Part shown: piece after piece, positions 7,397 to 14,833 of the stretch
Layout: every line of letters starts with the position of its first letter
Numbering within the stretch: position 1 is the stretch's first letter
Source of the DNA: Pseudodesulfovibrio sp.
GTDB taxonomy: Bacteria > Desulfobacterota > Desulfovibrionia > Desulfovibrionales > Desulfovibrionaceae
Length of the DNA stretch: 17,247 bases
Direction of reading: 5' to 3'
Assembly (NCBI GenBank): GCA_022712815.1
Contig: JAFLJW010000278.1
Span: forward strand, 1 to 17,247
The notes under the pieces: model-generated
Database searches by the model: none
What the model saw: only the letters and a program-made list of their open reading frames with translations
Told to the model about the DNA's origin: nothing
Program-made: the position numbers and the translations under genes

Positions 7397-7413
7397 TCAT
7401 CTGGTACAGCCCC
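7395..7413 (-). repeat. Right terminal inverted repeat of the IS1595-like element
   Basis: Complement reads GGGGCTGTACCAGATGACT; it differs from the left end at two positions. Its inner bases overlap the last codons of the transposase relic. Confidence 0.85.
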
Positions 7414-7685
7414 TTATCTTTGCATGTAAAAATGTGTAAATGAACTGAAAAAGATCTCGAAAATCGTAGTTTTCAAGGCCTTCGTATTTATTTGTCGAAC
7501 ACCCTCTCACGATAATTTTCCGTTATCCAAAAACGATAGATCGCACTTCCCATAAGGCAGAGGGACTCCCCTGTCCACGGAGCAGTCCCCAACAACTTGG
7601 TGAAAGGCTATATTTATAGCTAGCCCCAAGAAAGGAGGCTTTACACTTGGGGCATATACACACCTATTTCTATCCCGGGCGTTTC
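7414..7685. other. Non-coding spacer between the IS element and the glycan cluster
   Basis: Together with the promoter area this gives 366 bases with no supported gene. A minus-strand open frame crosses part of it but has no family resemblance and overlaps the start of the real gene at 7780. The stretch holds a hairpin described separately; otherwise I see no RNA gene or repeat. Confidence 0.5.
7623..7653 (+). promoter_or_regulatory. Hairpin with a GAGG loop upstream of the glycan cluster
   Basis: GCCCCAAG (7623-7630) pairs perfectly with CTTGGGGC (7646-7653); inside, AAAG pairs with CTTT around a GAGG loop, leaving a 3-base ACA bulge. The loop region contains AAAGGAGG, a Shine-Dalgarno-like sequence with no start codon after it. 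No T-run follows on the plus strand. It sits upstream of the proposed promoter, so it could be the end of an older transcription unit or an operator-like site. Confidence 0.45.
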
Positions 7686-7714
7686 TTGACATTGAGTTGC
7701 CAAGGAGCGATAAA
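7686..7714 (+). promoter_or_regulatory. Candidate sigma70 promoter for the glycan cluster
   Basis: A perfect -35 TTGACA at 7686-7691 is followed after 17 bases by GATAAA at 7709-7714, four of six matches to TATAAT. Transcription would start near 7721, giving a leader of about 60 bases before the GTG at 7780. Position and spacing suit the seven-gene plus-strand operon. Unproven. Confidence 0.5.
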
Positions 7715-7779
7715 TTTGCAATTAACCGCTTGGTCCATGCATGCACGACCGTGACACATTTTTTTTGGGATAAAACTAC

Positions 7780-9816
7780 GTGAGCAAAATAAAAGTATTC
7801 TTTGGGGACCTTATCCATACATGGGAAAAAGTCTCGGTTTGGACTATTCCCATTAACATCGGCTTTGTAGGTGGATACGCTTGCCAGGAACTCGGAGATG
7901 ACATTGATTTGCATCTCTTCAAGCGTCCCGAAGAAATGATCGAAGCCATTCGAGCAGAGAAGCCAGATGTGGTGGGGCTTTCCTACTACGTATGGAACCT
8001 GAACCTGAACAAGCTGGTGTCTAAAATCGCCCGAGAAACCAATCCAAATGTTCTCATCATGGGTGGAGGTCCGCTTTTCACCGATCTCAATTACACAACG
8101 GACTTTACACACCAATTTTTCGCCAACCACCAAAACGTTGATGCCTATACCCTAAACCAGGGGGAACGGCCCACCGTAGAACTTCTTTCCCGCTTCATTG
8201 ATTCGGGAAGAGATATAGCCAAGTTGCGCACACTGAATGTGGACGGTTGCCTAATTAATGATCTGGCGGCATCCGACACTATTCACATCAGCAATCCGAT
8301 TCCTGGATTTGACGATCTGGATCACATTCCGTCACCCTATCTTTCAGGTCTCATGGACCCCTTTTTTGAAGGGCCCTACCTGCCACTTCTTGAGACAAAC
8401 CGCTCCTGTCCGTATCGCTGTGCCTATTGCGCCTGGGGAATCGGGTCCAATAAACTTTCCACATTCAGCCTCGAACGAGTATTTGCGGAGATCGACTACA
8501 TTGGTTCCCATGTCAAAAAATACGGAACCATGATGACCTGCGATGCCAACTTCGGTATTCTGGACCGAGATGTCGAGATCGCAGAAAACATTTATGCAAC
8601 TCATAAAAAATACGGATTTCCCACATTCATCAACGTGCAATGGAACAAGTCCAACCCTGACCGTATCTACCGGGTAGCCAAAGCCTTTGACGGCATTGCC
8701 AGCGTGGGGTCCTCCCGTCAATCCCTGCACGATCCGACGCTGGAAGCCATCGGACGAAAAAACCTGCCCATCGACGAAGTGACTTCCATCCTGAACAAAC
8801 TCAAAGTACCACTGTTCACTGAGCTGATTCTGGGCCTGCCTTACGAGACCAAGGAATCCCATCTGGATGCCAACCGCAAGCTCATGGACTGGGGATACGA
8901 GATAAACAACTATAATCTCCATATGCTTCCCGGCACCCGCATGGACGGTGAAGAATATCGTACCAATTTCGTTCGCAAGACCGGCTGGCGACTTCATGAC
9001 AATGCCTGGGGCATCTACGATGGAGAAACGATCATGGAAGGCCAGGAAGTCGTGCTGGAAACGTCCACCATGACCATTGAAGAACTGCGTTCCTTCCGCT
9101 TCATGCACTTCCTTTTCCAGTTCATGTGGGGCAAGGAATGGTATCGCCTGTTCCTTATCTTCATGAAAAACCTCGACATGCACCCGGTGGACTTCATGGA
9201 GGCTGTTGGTGAATACTCATTGAAAGACAGCGGCGAAATCGGGGCCATGCGTGACCGCTTTTCAGCTGACCATGACCTTGAAAATTTCAGTGAGTTCAAT
9301 GGACTTTATGAATACTGGGCACAAGAAGAACACTTTGAACGCCTCAAAAACGGCGATTACGGCAAGCTCAACATGCAGTATACCTATGAAGTGCTGCTGG
9401 ACAGCCACGATGCCTTCAACGAGTTGCTGTATACAATCTCTTCCGACCATCTAAAAAAGACGATAGCCGACGATTCCAAACGACAGGCGGCTCTTGATGC
9501 ATGCCACGATGTTCTGATTTATCAGGCAGGTCTTCGCTTCGAACTGACTGATGACATCAAATTGGTGGAATCCAAAATCATTGAAACAAACCATGATGTT
9601 CTGGACTGGGTGGAAAGAGAATGCCAAGGGATGCCAAAACAGCTTCCAGACGGGCAGGCAATTCGCTACGAATTTTACCTTGACGATGAGCAAAAAGACT
9701 TTCTGAAAAAACGTCTGGAACAATTCCAAACCAAAAACCTGAATATGGCACTACGGAAGCTTTCCGAATATCTCGGCGCCAAATACATGTTATTCAAAGT
9801 CCGCAAAGCCCAATAA
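7780..9816 (+). CDS. B12-binding domain radical SAM protein
   Basis: 678 residues. The N-terminal 150 or so residues look like the cobalamin-binding Rossmann domain of class B radical SAM enzymes (KPDVVGLSYYVWN at 61-73; NPNVLIMGGGPLF at 88-100), without a DxHxxG motif, as is usual for that class. The radical SAM motif C210-PYR-C214-AY-C217 follows in ETNRSCPYRCAYCAWG. A long C-terminal region (about 430-678) is rich in aromatic and acidic residues and I do not recognise it. Characterised relatives methylate unactivated carbon or phosphorus, or rearrange rings, using SAM and cobalamin. GTG start chosen because MSKIKVFFGD begins the domain's first strand; GGGA lies 9 bases upstream. First gene of the operon, with a SPASM radical SAM gene 11 bases downstream. 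Context suggests a sugar or glycan substrate, but the actual reaction is unknown. Confidence 0.85.
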   Translation: MSKIKVFFGDLIHTWEKVSVWTIPINIGFVGGYACQELGDDIDLHLFKRPEEMIEAIRAEKPDVVGLSYYVWNLNLNKLVSKIARETNPNVLIMGGGPLFTDLNYTTDFTHQFFANHQNVDAYTLNQGERPTVELLSRFIDSGRDIAKLRTLNVDGCLINDLAASDTIHISNPIPGFDDLDHIPSPYLSGLMDPFFEGPYLPLLETNRSCPYRCAYCAWGIGSNKLSTFSLERVFAEIDYIGSHVKKYGTMMTCDANFGILDRDVEIAENIYATHKKYGFPTFINVQWNKSNPDRIYRVAKAFDGIASVGSSRQSLHDPTLEAIGRKNLPIDEVTSILNKLKVPLFTELILGLPYETKESHLDANRKLMDWGYEINNYNLHMLPGTRMDGEEYRTNFVRKTGWRLHDNAWGIYDGETIMEGQEVVLETSTMTIEELRSFRFMHFLFQFMWGKEWYRLFLIFMKNLDMHPVDFMEAVGEYSLKDSGEIGAMRDRFSADHDLENFSEFNGLYEYWAQEEHFERLKNGDYGKLNMQYTYEVLLDSHDAFNELLYTISSDHLKKTIADDSKRQAALDACHDVLIYQAGLRFELTDDIKLVESKIIETNHDVLDWVERECQGMPKQLPDGQAIRYEFYLDDEQKDFLKKRLEQFQTKNLNMALRKLSEYLGAKYMLFKVRKAQ

Positions 9817-9827
9817 GGAACAATGCC

Positions 9828-10814
9828 ATGAGCAGGGTCAACCCTTTCGACGCCATATATGCGCAAATCAACTCCATGTCCGCCGACGAGAAGATGGCAA
9901 ATTTGCCTGATTTCCCCAAAGCTCTGGATGTGGAATTAACGAATACGTGCAATTTCAAATGCCTGATGTGTCCAGTTGGTACACGCGTCCAGAAACGCAA
10001 ACCTGGCTTCATGTCGGAAGAGGTCTACAACCGTGTTCTGGCCGAGGCTGCCGCACATGGCACACCGCTTAGATTCATCCTCTGGGGCGAACCAACCATG
10101 CACACGAATTGGATTTCCTATCTAAAACGCGCCAAAGACAAAGGACTGATCGTTCACTTCAACACCAATGGCAGTCTGCTTGATACCGAGCAAATGCAAC
10201 AACTGGTGGACCTTGGTGTGGACTCAATCAAATTCTCCTTTCAGGGTGTGGATACAAAATCGTACCGTGAGATGCGCAACATCGACTACTACGAGAAGCT
10301 GTTGGACAAAGTGGAAGAACTATACACCGTGCGCGGCGACAAGGCCGCACCCTACATCCACGTATCAACCACCATCACCTATGAAACGACCGATCAAATA
10401 AAGACTTTTCAGAAACGAGTTGGAAAAATTACGGACAAGGTAACTATAGGGCGCACCGAATTGGGACGTTTCGATGTATCCAGTGCCAAGCTGAGCAATG
10501 CAGAAAAACAAACTTTGGAAATGCTCAAGGAAAATGAGAGCCTCGTCAAAAAACATCCCAGCTGCTGCCCGGAAGTTTACGATAAACTCTCGGTACACTG
10601 GGACGGCGTAGTTTCTGCCTGCTGCCGCGACTTCAACGATGTCATGGTTGTCGGCAATGTGCAGGAAACCCCACTGGCCGAAATATGGAAATCAGAAAAG
10701 CTGCTGTCCTTTCGTAAGGAATTAGCCAAGGGAAACTTTGATAAATTCCCACTATGCAAAATATGTTTTGATTATCAGAGCTTACAAACACCAGGCCTTC
10801 AAGGAATCAAGTAG
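9828..10814 (+). CDS. Radical SAM protein with SPASM-like C-terminus
   Basis: 328 residues. VELTNTCNFKCLMCPVG carries the motif C41-x3-C45-x2-C48. The next strand is FILWGEPTMH (83-92), where the WGEP replaces the usual GGEP. A C-terminal cysteine set at C246-C247, C265-C266, C310 and C313, in SVHWDGVVSACCRDFND and PLCKICFDY contexts, is characteristic of a SPASM or twitch domain binding one or more extra iron-sulfur clusters. Known SPASM proteins modify peptides, tRNA-like or sugar substrates and act as dehydrogenases or epimerases, e.g. sugar-alcohol oxidation by BtrN-like members. It lies 11 bases after the B12 radical SAM gene with AAGGA before the ATG, so the two are surely co-translated. 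A sugar-modifying dehydrogenase is plausible from the neighbourhood, not proven. Confidence 0.85.
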   Translation: MSRVNPFDAIYAQINSMSADEKMANLPDFPKALDVELTNTCNFKCLMCPVGTRVQKRKPGFMSEEVYNRVLAEAAAHGTPLRFILWGEPTMHTNWISYLKRAKDKGLIVHFNTNGSLLDTEQMQQLVDLGVDSIKFSFQGVDTKSYREMRNIDYYEKLLDKVEELYTVRGDKAAPYIHVSTTITYETTDQIKTFQKRVGKITDKVTIGRTELGRFDVSSAKLSNAEKQTLEMLKENESLVKKHPSCCPEVYDKLSVHWDGVVSACCRDFNDVMVVGNVQETPLAEIWKSEKLLSFRKELAKGNFDKFPLCKICFDYQSLQTPGLQGIK

Positions 10815-10823
10815 GCATTGATT

Positions 10824-11513
10824 ATGGCAAATAAAAACAGAGACTACCTGAGCGTTGTCTACGACAAAAGACCAAAAACAGAATACCCGAATCTTCTGGC
10901 CCGGGAACTGATGAAACGATTCAACCTCAATCCGGACATGTCCTTGCTGGATGTGGGCTGCGGACAAGGTGAGATGTTAGAGGCATTCAAAACCGCCGGG
11001 CTTGAAGTCAAGGGTCTTGATCTCGCACCTAGTGCTTTAGATCGTGAAGACAGCATCGAAATATCCCAATGCGATGTGACTTGTGAAACCTACCCTTACG
11101 GCGATGGCCTGTTCGATGCGGTCTTTGCCAAGTCTGTCATCGAACACGTAGTGGACCCGACAAATATGCTTGCAGAAATGAGACGAGTACTCAAACCCGG
11201 TGGAGTCCTGATCCTGCTCACCCCGGATTTTTCCAAACTCCACACCGTATTCTACGAAGATCCCACGCATGTGCACCCCTATGTACCCAAAAGCGTACAG
11301 GCCCTGCTGATGATGAATGACTTTTCCGCTCCTGAAGCCGAACTTTTCTGCCACCATCAGCTCCTCTGGAAAGACGATGTCTATAAACTGGCCGCCAGGA
11401 CTTTACAGCTCTGCCTGTCCGTCGAGTCAGCTCGCTGGCTAACTGAAAAAACCGGACTCAAATTCATCCGGTGGTCCGTTGAGCGTCAGGTTCTTGCCTC
11501 GGCGCAAAAATAG
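10824..11513 (+). CDS. Class I SAM-dependent methyltransferase
   Basis: 229 residues from ATG 10824, which has AGG 8 bases upstream; a TTG two codons earlier is less likely. The SAM-binding motif I is LLDVGCGQGE (41-50), followed by an acidic motif II in VKGLDLAPSALD, and post-motif FDAVFAKSVIEHVVDP with LKPGGVLILLTPDF. This is the Methyltransf_11 type, which methylates oxygen, nitrogen or carbon of small molecules, sugars included. It starts 9 bases after the SPASM gene. Substrate unknown; with a glycan cluster around it, O- or N-methylation of a sugar is the simplest reading. Confidence 0.85.
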   Translation: MANKNRDYLSVVYDKRPKTEYPNLLARELMKRFNLNPDMSLLDVGCGQGEMLEAFKTAGLEVKGLDLAPSALDREDSIEISQCDVTCETYPYGDGLFDAVFAKSVIEHVVDPTNMLAEMRRVLKPGGVLILLTPDFSKLHTVFYEDPTHVHPYVPKSVQALLMMNDFSAPEAELFCHHQLLWKDDVYKLAARTLQLCLSVESARWLTEKTGLKFIRWSVERQVLASAQK

Positions 11514-11551
11514 CAATATTGCCCTGCGCAATCATATAGTTGGAGAAAAGA

Positions 11552-12517
11552 ATGGATTTCAAAAAACCTGTCATTACGGATAATCGGAACCTGCGCAAGA
11601 AAGTTCCCGAAATCAACAATTTCTTTGAGGAAGCGGAAAAAGAACTTGCTGGCTTCCCGCGTGAAAACAATATCATTGTTGATCCCAAAATAGTCGAATT
11701 CGTCAACTGCCCCATCTGCCGCAATTCCAATGCCAGTCAGTTGTTCGTGAAATACGGGTTCATATATGCCGAATGCAATGAGTGCAGCCATGTTTTCGTA
11801 CAGAACCGCATCAAGGAAGATGTCCTGCTCGGCCTGTACTCAGAGTCCACACCAGACAAGCTTGACCGCAAAATTAAAACAAGTTCCCAGCACCTCGACT
11901 ACTGGGGGAAAATTCATCAGAAATATCTCTCCTACGTGTCTGAGCACGGCAGCAAGAATCCCAACATGATAGATATCGGTTGCGGTGCAGGGACATTCCT
12001 TCGCAATGCTAAAAAACTCACGAACATGAAGTTGCACGGGTTGGATTTTTGCGAAGACACCTTTGAATCCATCATCGAACTCATAGGTAAGAACAACTAC
12101 TTCTATCGCACACGTATTCAAGATATCGACTTTGGCGGCAAGAAATTTGGCCTGATCTCCTTATGGGGCGTATTGGAGCATCTGGTCGACCCGGTTGAAG
12201 TCATGCAAAGTTGCGCGAGCATTCTGGACGATGACGGAATCATGATTCTACTCATCCCCAATCCAAACAGTCGAGCCATTCAGATTCTCGGCGTGGCAAC
12301 GCCTACCCTACATCCGCGCGGGCACATCACCCTGTGCACCGAACAGAGCTTCAACAACCTCTGCGGACAATGCGGATTAAAAGTTCTGGAACGCTTCCAG
12401 GAACTACCGGTCATTGACCTCATGCATCCTTACATCAGCTACAGCGACAAACTGATTGACGAACTGGTTGAACGCCAAGAATGCTACTACGATGTCTATG
12501 TAGTAGGTAAAGAATAG
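11552..12517 (+). CDS. SAM-dependent methyltransferase with N-terminal zinc-ribbon-like motif
   Basis: 321 residues from ATG 11552 (GGAG six bases upstream); an in-frame TTG four codons earlier would place the SD inside the gene and is rejected. An N-terminal C53-x2-C56 and C75-x2-C78 pair, in NCPICRNSN and YAECNECSHVFV, looks like a zinc ribbon. The SAM motif MIDIGCGAGTF (139-149) and GLISLWGVLEHLVDP (about 195-209) define a Methyltransf_23-like domain. The arrangement recalls the zinc-binding N-terminus of sugar C-methyltransferases (TylCIII type), but those are about 400 residues with a further C-terminal domain that is absent here. Other bacterial glycan and flagellin clusters carry similar zinc-ribbon methyltransferases. 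It is 38 bases after the first methyltransferase, with which it shares little sequence, so it is not a tandem copy. Confidence 0.82.
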   Translation: MDFKKPVITDNRNLRKKVPEINNFFEEAEKELAGFPRENNIIVDPKIVEFVNCPICRNSNASQLFVKYGFIYAECNECSHVFVQNRIKEDVLLGLYSESTPDKLDRKIKTSSQHLDYWGKIHQKYLSYVSEHGSKNPNMIDIGCGAGTFLRNAKKLTNMKLHGLDFCEDTFESIIELIGKNNYFYRTRIQDIDFGGKKFGLISLWGVLEHLVDPVEVMQSCASILDDDGIMILLIPNPNSRAIQILGVATPTLHPRGHITLCTEQSFNNLCGQCGLKVLERFQELPVIDLMHPYISYSDKLIDELVERQECYYDVYVVGKE

Positions 12518-12530
12518 CCGGAGCAAGATC

Positions 12531-13781
12531 ATGACTCATACCTGTGACGTCTGCATCACATGGCTGGCCGTTCACGGAGGCGCATACCACAAGCTCCTGA
12601 GCTTCCAAGATCATCTAAAAAATGATGGAATCTCATGCACTGTCATCCTGAGCACAAGCCGCCCCCTTGGCATTCAAATTGGCGTTGATCTTTCCGAACA
12701 GGATATTGAGCGACTCAAGGAGCGTGACGTCTTGGTCACGGATGCTGACACCGCTCGAAAACTGACTCTCAAGATGGATGCCGGACTGCATCTTTTCGAC
12801 TCCCACAAAGATGATCGCAACGAAGCCATGATTTTGGAACTAAAATCTAAAGGACGCAAGGTCGGCCAGATAGCTTCATTGCTCAGTGATTTCACACCCT
12901 ATGGCGCTGACTACCTCTTTATCCAGCACCCCCTGACACTCTGGTACGTATGCAAATATTCCCATTCAAGGGAAGCCAGCAACTTTGCGCAAGCCAAAAA
13001 AATCTATTTCTCCGGCAATATTTTCTATGAACCGCTGCTCAATACGCAAACGACAGACGTCAGGGACTGGGAGTCTTTTAGCACCAAATACCACATGGAC
13101 AAAGACAAACCACTATGTCTCTGGCTTCCCAATCGTCAGGATGCCACCCTGTCAGTCTACGGTGAAGTGGTTTCTGCCATACGCGATGCCGGATACAATC
13201 CAGGCGTCAAAATGCACCCATGGGAATACAAACTTGCAAAACTCGGTACGGACGTCACCGGCCTCGGCATTACGTCGGCCCAAAAATGGGGTATCACGGC
13301 CATTGAAGAAAAAGACACCTCATGGGCCTACAAGCTATGCGAGCTTGCAATCACCAGAGGATCAAGCACAATCTTTGAACTCGCATTCTGGAAAAAACCG
13401 GGACTGGTCCTCCCTGTCAATACGTACACCAAACTGGTAGCGGCACAATCCCGGCTGGTCGCATCTTGTTCTCGTGAAGTGAATTCCATTGAGAACCTGA
13501 CCCATTTCATGACCACGAAAATGCCTGTGAAGCTGCCTGATTCAGCTTATACTCAAGTGCAGAAGTCATTGCTGCCCAACCGTAATGGCAACTCACTTGA
13601 CTGGCTGGTTCAGGATGTTATTGACGCCCTGTCCGCAGATGATAACACTCAGCCCATCGGCTCCATGAGGCGAGTGCACCGCATGTTCAAGGGGATGGTT
13701 CCAGATTATTTTTATGACACGTTGCGACCGAGACAACGCCTCAAGTACGGATTGATGAAGGCTCTCGGCATATCATTTTAA
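12531..13781 (+). CDS. Putative GT-B-fold glycosyl/glycerophosphotransferase-like protein
   Basis: 416 residues; I do not recognise a precise family. The layout is two Rossmann-like halves: an N-terminal half starting CDVCITWLAVHGGAYHK and a C-terminal half starting near residue 195 (KPLCLWLPNRQDATLS), then GVKMHPWEY (225-233) and TRGSSTIFELAFWKKPGL (275-292). The last stretch resembles the nucleotide-donor binding loop of GT-B enzymes and of CDP-glycerol glycerophosphotransferases (SSxxFELAxxxKP pattern). No signal peptide or membrane span is seen, so it would act in the cytoplasm. It lies 13 bases after the zinc-ribbon methyltransferase with GGAG before the ATG. The likely role is transfer of a sugar or activated polyol to a glycan or protein, but a UDP-GlcNAc epimerase-like or wholly new function is possible. 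Confidence 0.6.
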   Translation: MTHTCDVCITWLAVHGGAYHKLLSFQDHLKNDGISCTVILSTSRPLGIQIGVDLSEQDIERLKERDVLVTDADTARKLTLKMDAGLHLFDSHKDDRNEAMILELKSKGRKVGQIASLLSDFTPYGADYLFIQHPLTLWYVCKYSHSREASNFAQAKKIYFSGNIFYEPLLNTQTTDVRDWESFSTKYHMDKDKPLCLWLPNRQDATLSVYGEVVSAIRDAGYNPGVKMHPWEYKLAKLGTDVTGLGITSAQKWGITAIEEKDTSWAYKLCELAITRGSSTIFELAFWKKPGLVLPVNTYTKLVAAQSRLVASCSREVNSIENLTHFMTTKMPVKLPDSAYTQVQKSLLPNRNGNSLDWLVQDVIDALSADDNTQPIGSMRRVHRMFKGMVPDYFYDTLRPRQRLKYGLMKALGISF

Positions 13782-13800
13782 ATACCTGTAGGAGCATATA

Positions 13801-14823
13801 GTGAAAGTAGCCATCATCGGCATGGGCGGCATGGGCCGCCGACATCTGGAAGCGGTCCTCAAAGGCGGTATGGAAATATCAGCCGTCTGTGACTTTTATG
13901 AAGAATCCGCTCAGGCCGCCATAGCGGAATGCTCACCAAAGCCAGACATTTACACCGACTGGAAAACCCTGCTGGCTAAAGGCGGTTTCGACATCCTGAT
14001 TGTTGCCACGAATGGCCCCAGTCATCATGAAATTATTCTTGCCGCTGCCGCTGCCCAAATTCCATACGTACTATGCGAGAAGCCTCTCGCCACCAGCGGC
14101 GAAAAATGCCGTGACATGGTCGATGCCTGCGCCAAAGCCGGAACCAAACTCGGTGTCAATCTCGCTCGCCGATTCATGCCCGTCTCCATTGCACTCAAAG
14201 AAGCACTCAAGGACGAAGTGATCGGCAAGGTCACACACTTCAATTTCCACATAGGTGCGGGCGGACTCGGCTGTATCGGAACTCACTATTTCGACATGCC
14301 AGCCTGGCTCCTCGATACCCGGCCCGAATGGGTATCTGGTGTTATCGACGAGAACCCGGCTCCTAATGTTCGTGGAGACCAATTTTTCGATCCAGGTGGA
14401 CGAGCCATTGTCGGCTACCCAAAAGGTGTGACCGCTTCATTTGAATGCTCAGGCAACGTTGCGCGAGTCTCAAAAGGAGAAATTTTAGGTACGCATGGTC
14501 ATATTGTATTCGACGACCTCGACCCCGACGGCATGATCGTAAACATCTATGCTCGTCCCAAGGAAGCATGGGATGAACCGTCAAACCGATATTTCAAACC
14601 GGAACTGGTCCTGCCTGCCATTGAACCAGCTCCCTTCGAAGTAGTGGATTCCAGTTTGCGCTGTCTTCAGGATCTGCTGGCAGGCGGCGACACCATAATA
14701 GGTGGACTGGATGCCGTTGACGTAGTCATGGGCATCCATCTTTCCGCAAAGAAAGGCGGATGGATTAAAATCCCCCTGCCCTTGACTGGCAACGACCTGC
14801 ACCTCGATATTCCAATAACCTAG
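13801..14823 (+). CDS. Gfo/Idh/MocA-family NAD(P)-dependent oxidoreductase (first of two)
   Basis: 340 residues, starting at GTG 13801 with AGGAG upstream. The NAD(P)-binding glycine loop is GMGGMG at 7-12, the family signature CEKPLA holds the catalytic lysine (EKP at 93-95), and the HxxxD pair near 162-166 (GTHYFDMPAW) would complete the sugar-binding active site. This family oxidises or reduces a hydroxyl of sugars, sugar nucleotides or inositols. In nonulosonic acid clusters such dehydrogenases supply or tailor the sugar. It follows the GT-like gene by 19 bases and precedes a second, only distantly similar member by 10 bases. Its exact substrate cannot be read from sequence. Confidence 0.9.
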   Translation: MKVAIIGMGGMGRRHLEAVLKGGMEISAVCDFYEESAQAAIAECSPKPDIYTDWKTLLAKGGFDILIVATNGPSHHEIILAAAAAQIPYVLCEKPLATSGEKCRDMVDACAKAGTKLGVNLARRFMPVSIALKEALKDEVIGKVTHFNFHIGAGGLGCIGTHYFDMPAWLLDTRPEWVSGVIDENPAPNVRGDQFFDPGGRAIVGYPKGVTASFECSGNVARVSKGEILGTHGHIVFDDLDPDGMIVNIYARPKEAWDEPSNRYFKPELVLPAIEPAPFEVVDSSLRCLQDLLAGGDTIIGGLDAVDVVMGIHLSAKKGGWIKIPLPLTGNDLHLDIPIT

Positions 14824-14833
14824 GCCGATACAG

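Larger units (their letters stand above)
6706..7413 (+). mobile_element. IS1595-family (IS1016-like) insertion sequence, decayed
   Basis: A 708-bp element bounded by 19-base terminal inverted repeats: GGGGCTGTACCAAATAACT at the left end and its complement GGGGCTGTACCAGATGACT at the right end, with two mismatches. The GGGGCTGTAC start and the length of about 700 bp are typical of the IS1016 group of IS1595. The 8-base flanks (6698-6705 and 7414-7421) do not match, so no target duplication survives. It carries one broken transposase gene. It separates the glycyl-radical block from the glycan cluster. Confidence 0.85.

Noticed and set aside
7507..8133. 208-codon minus-strand open frame across the spacer and the start of the B12 radical SAM gene
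   Set aside because: No recognisable domain; overlaps over 350 bases of a gene with clear family motifs on the other strand, and its spacer part shows no coding signature.
8344..9183. 279-codon minus-strand open frame inside the B12 radical SAM gene
   Set aside because: Antisense shadow; no domain recognised.
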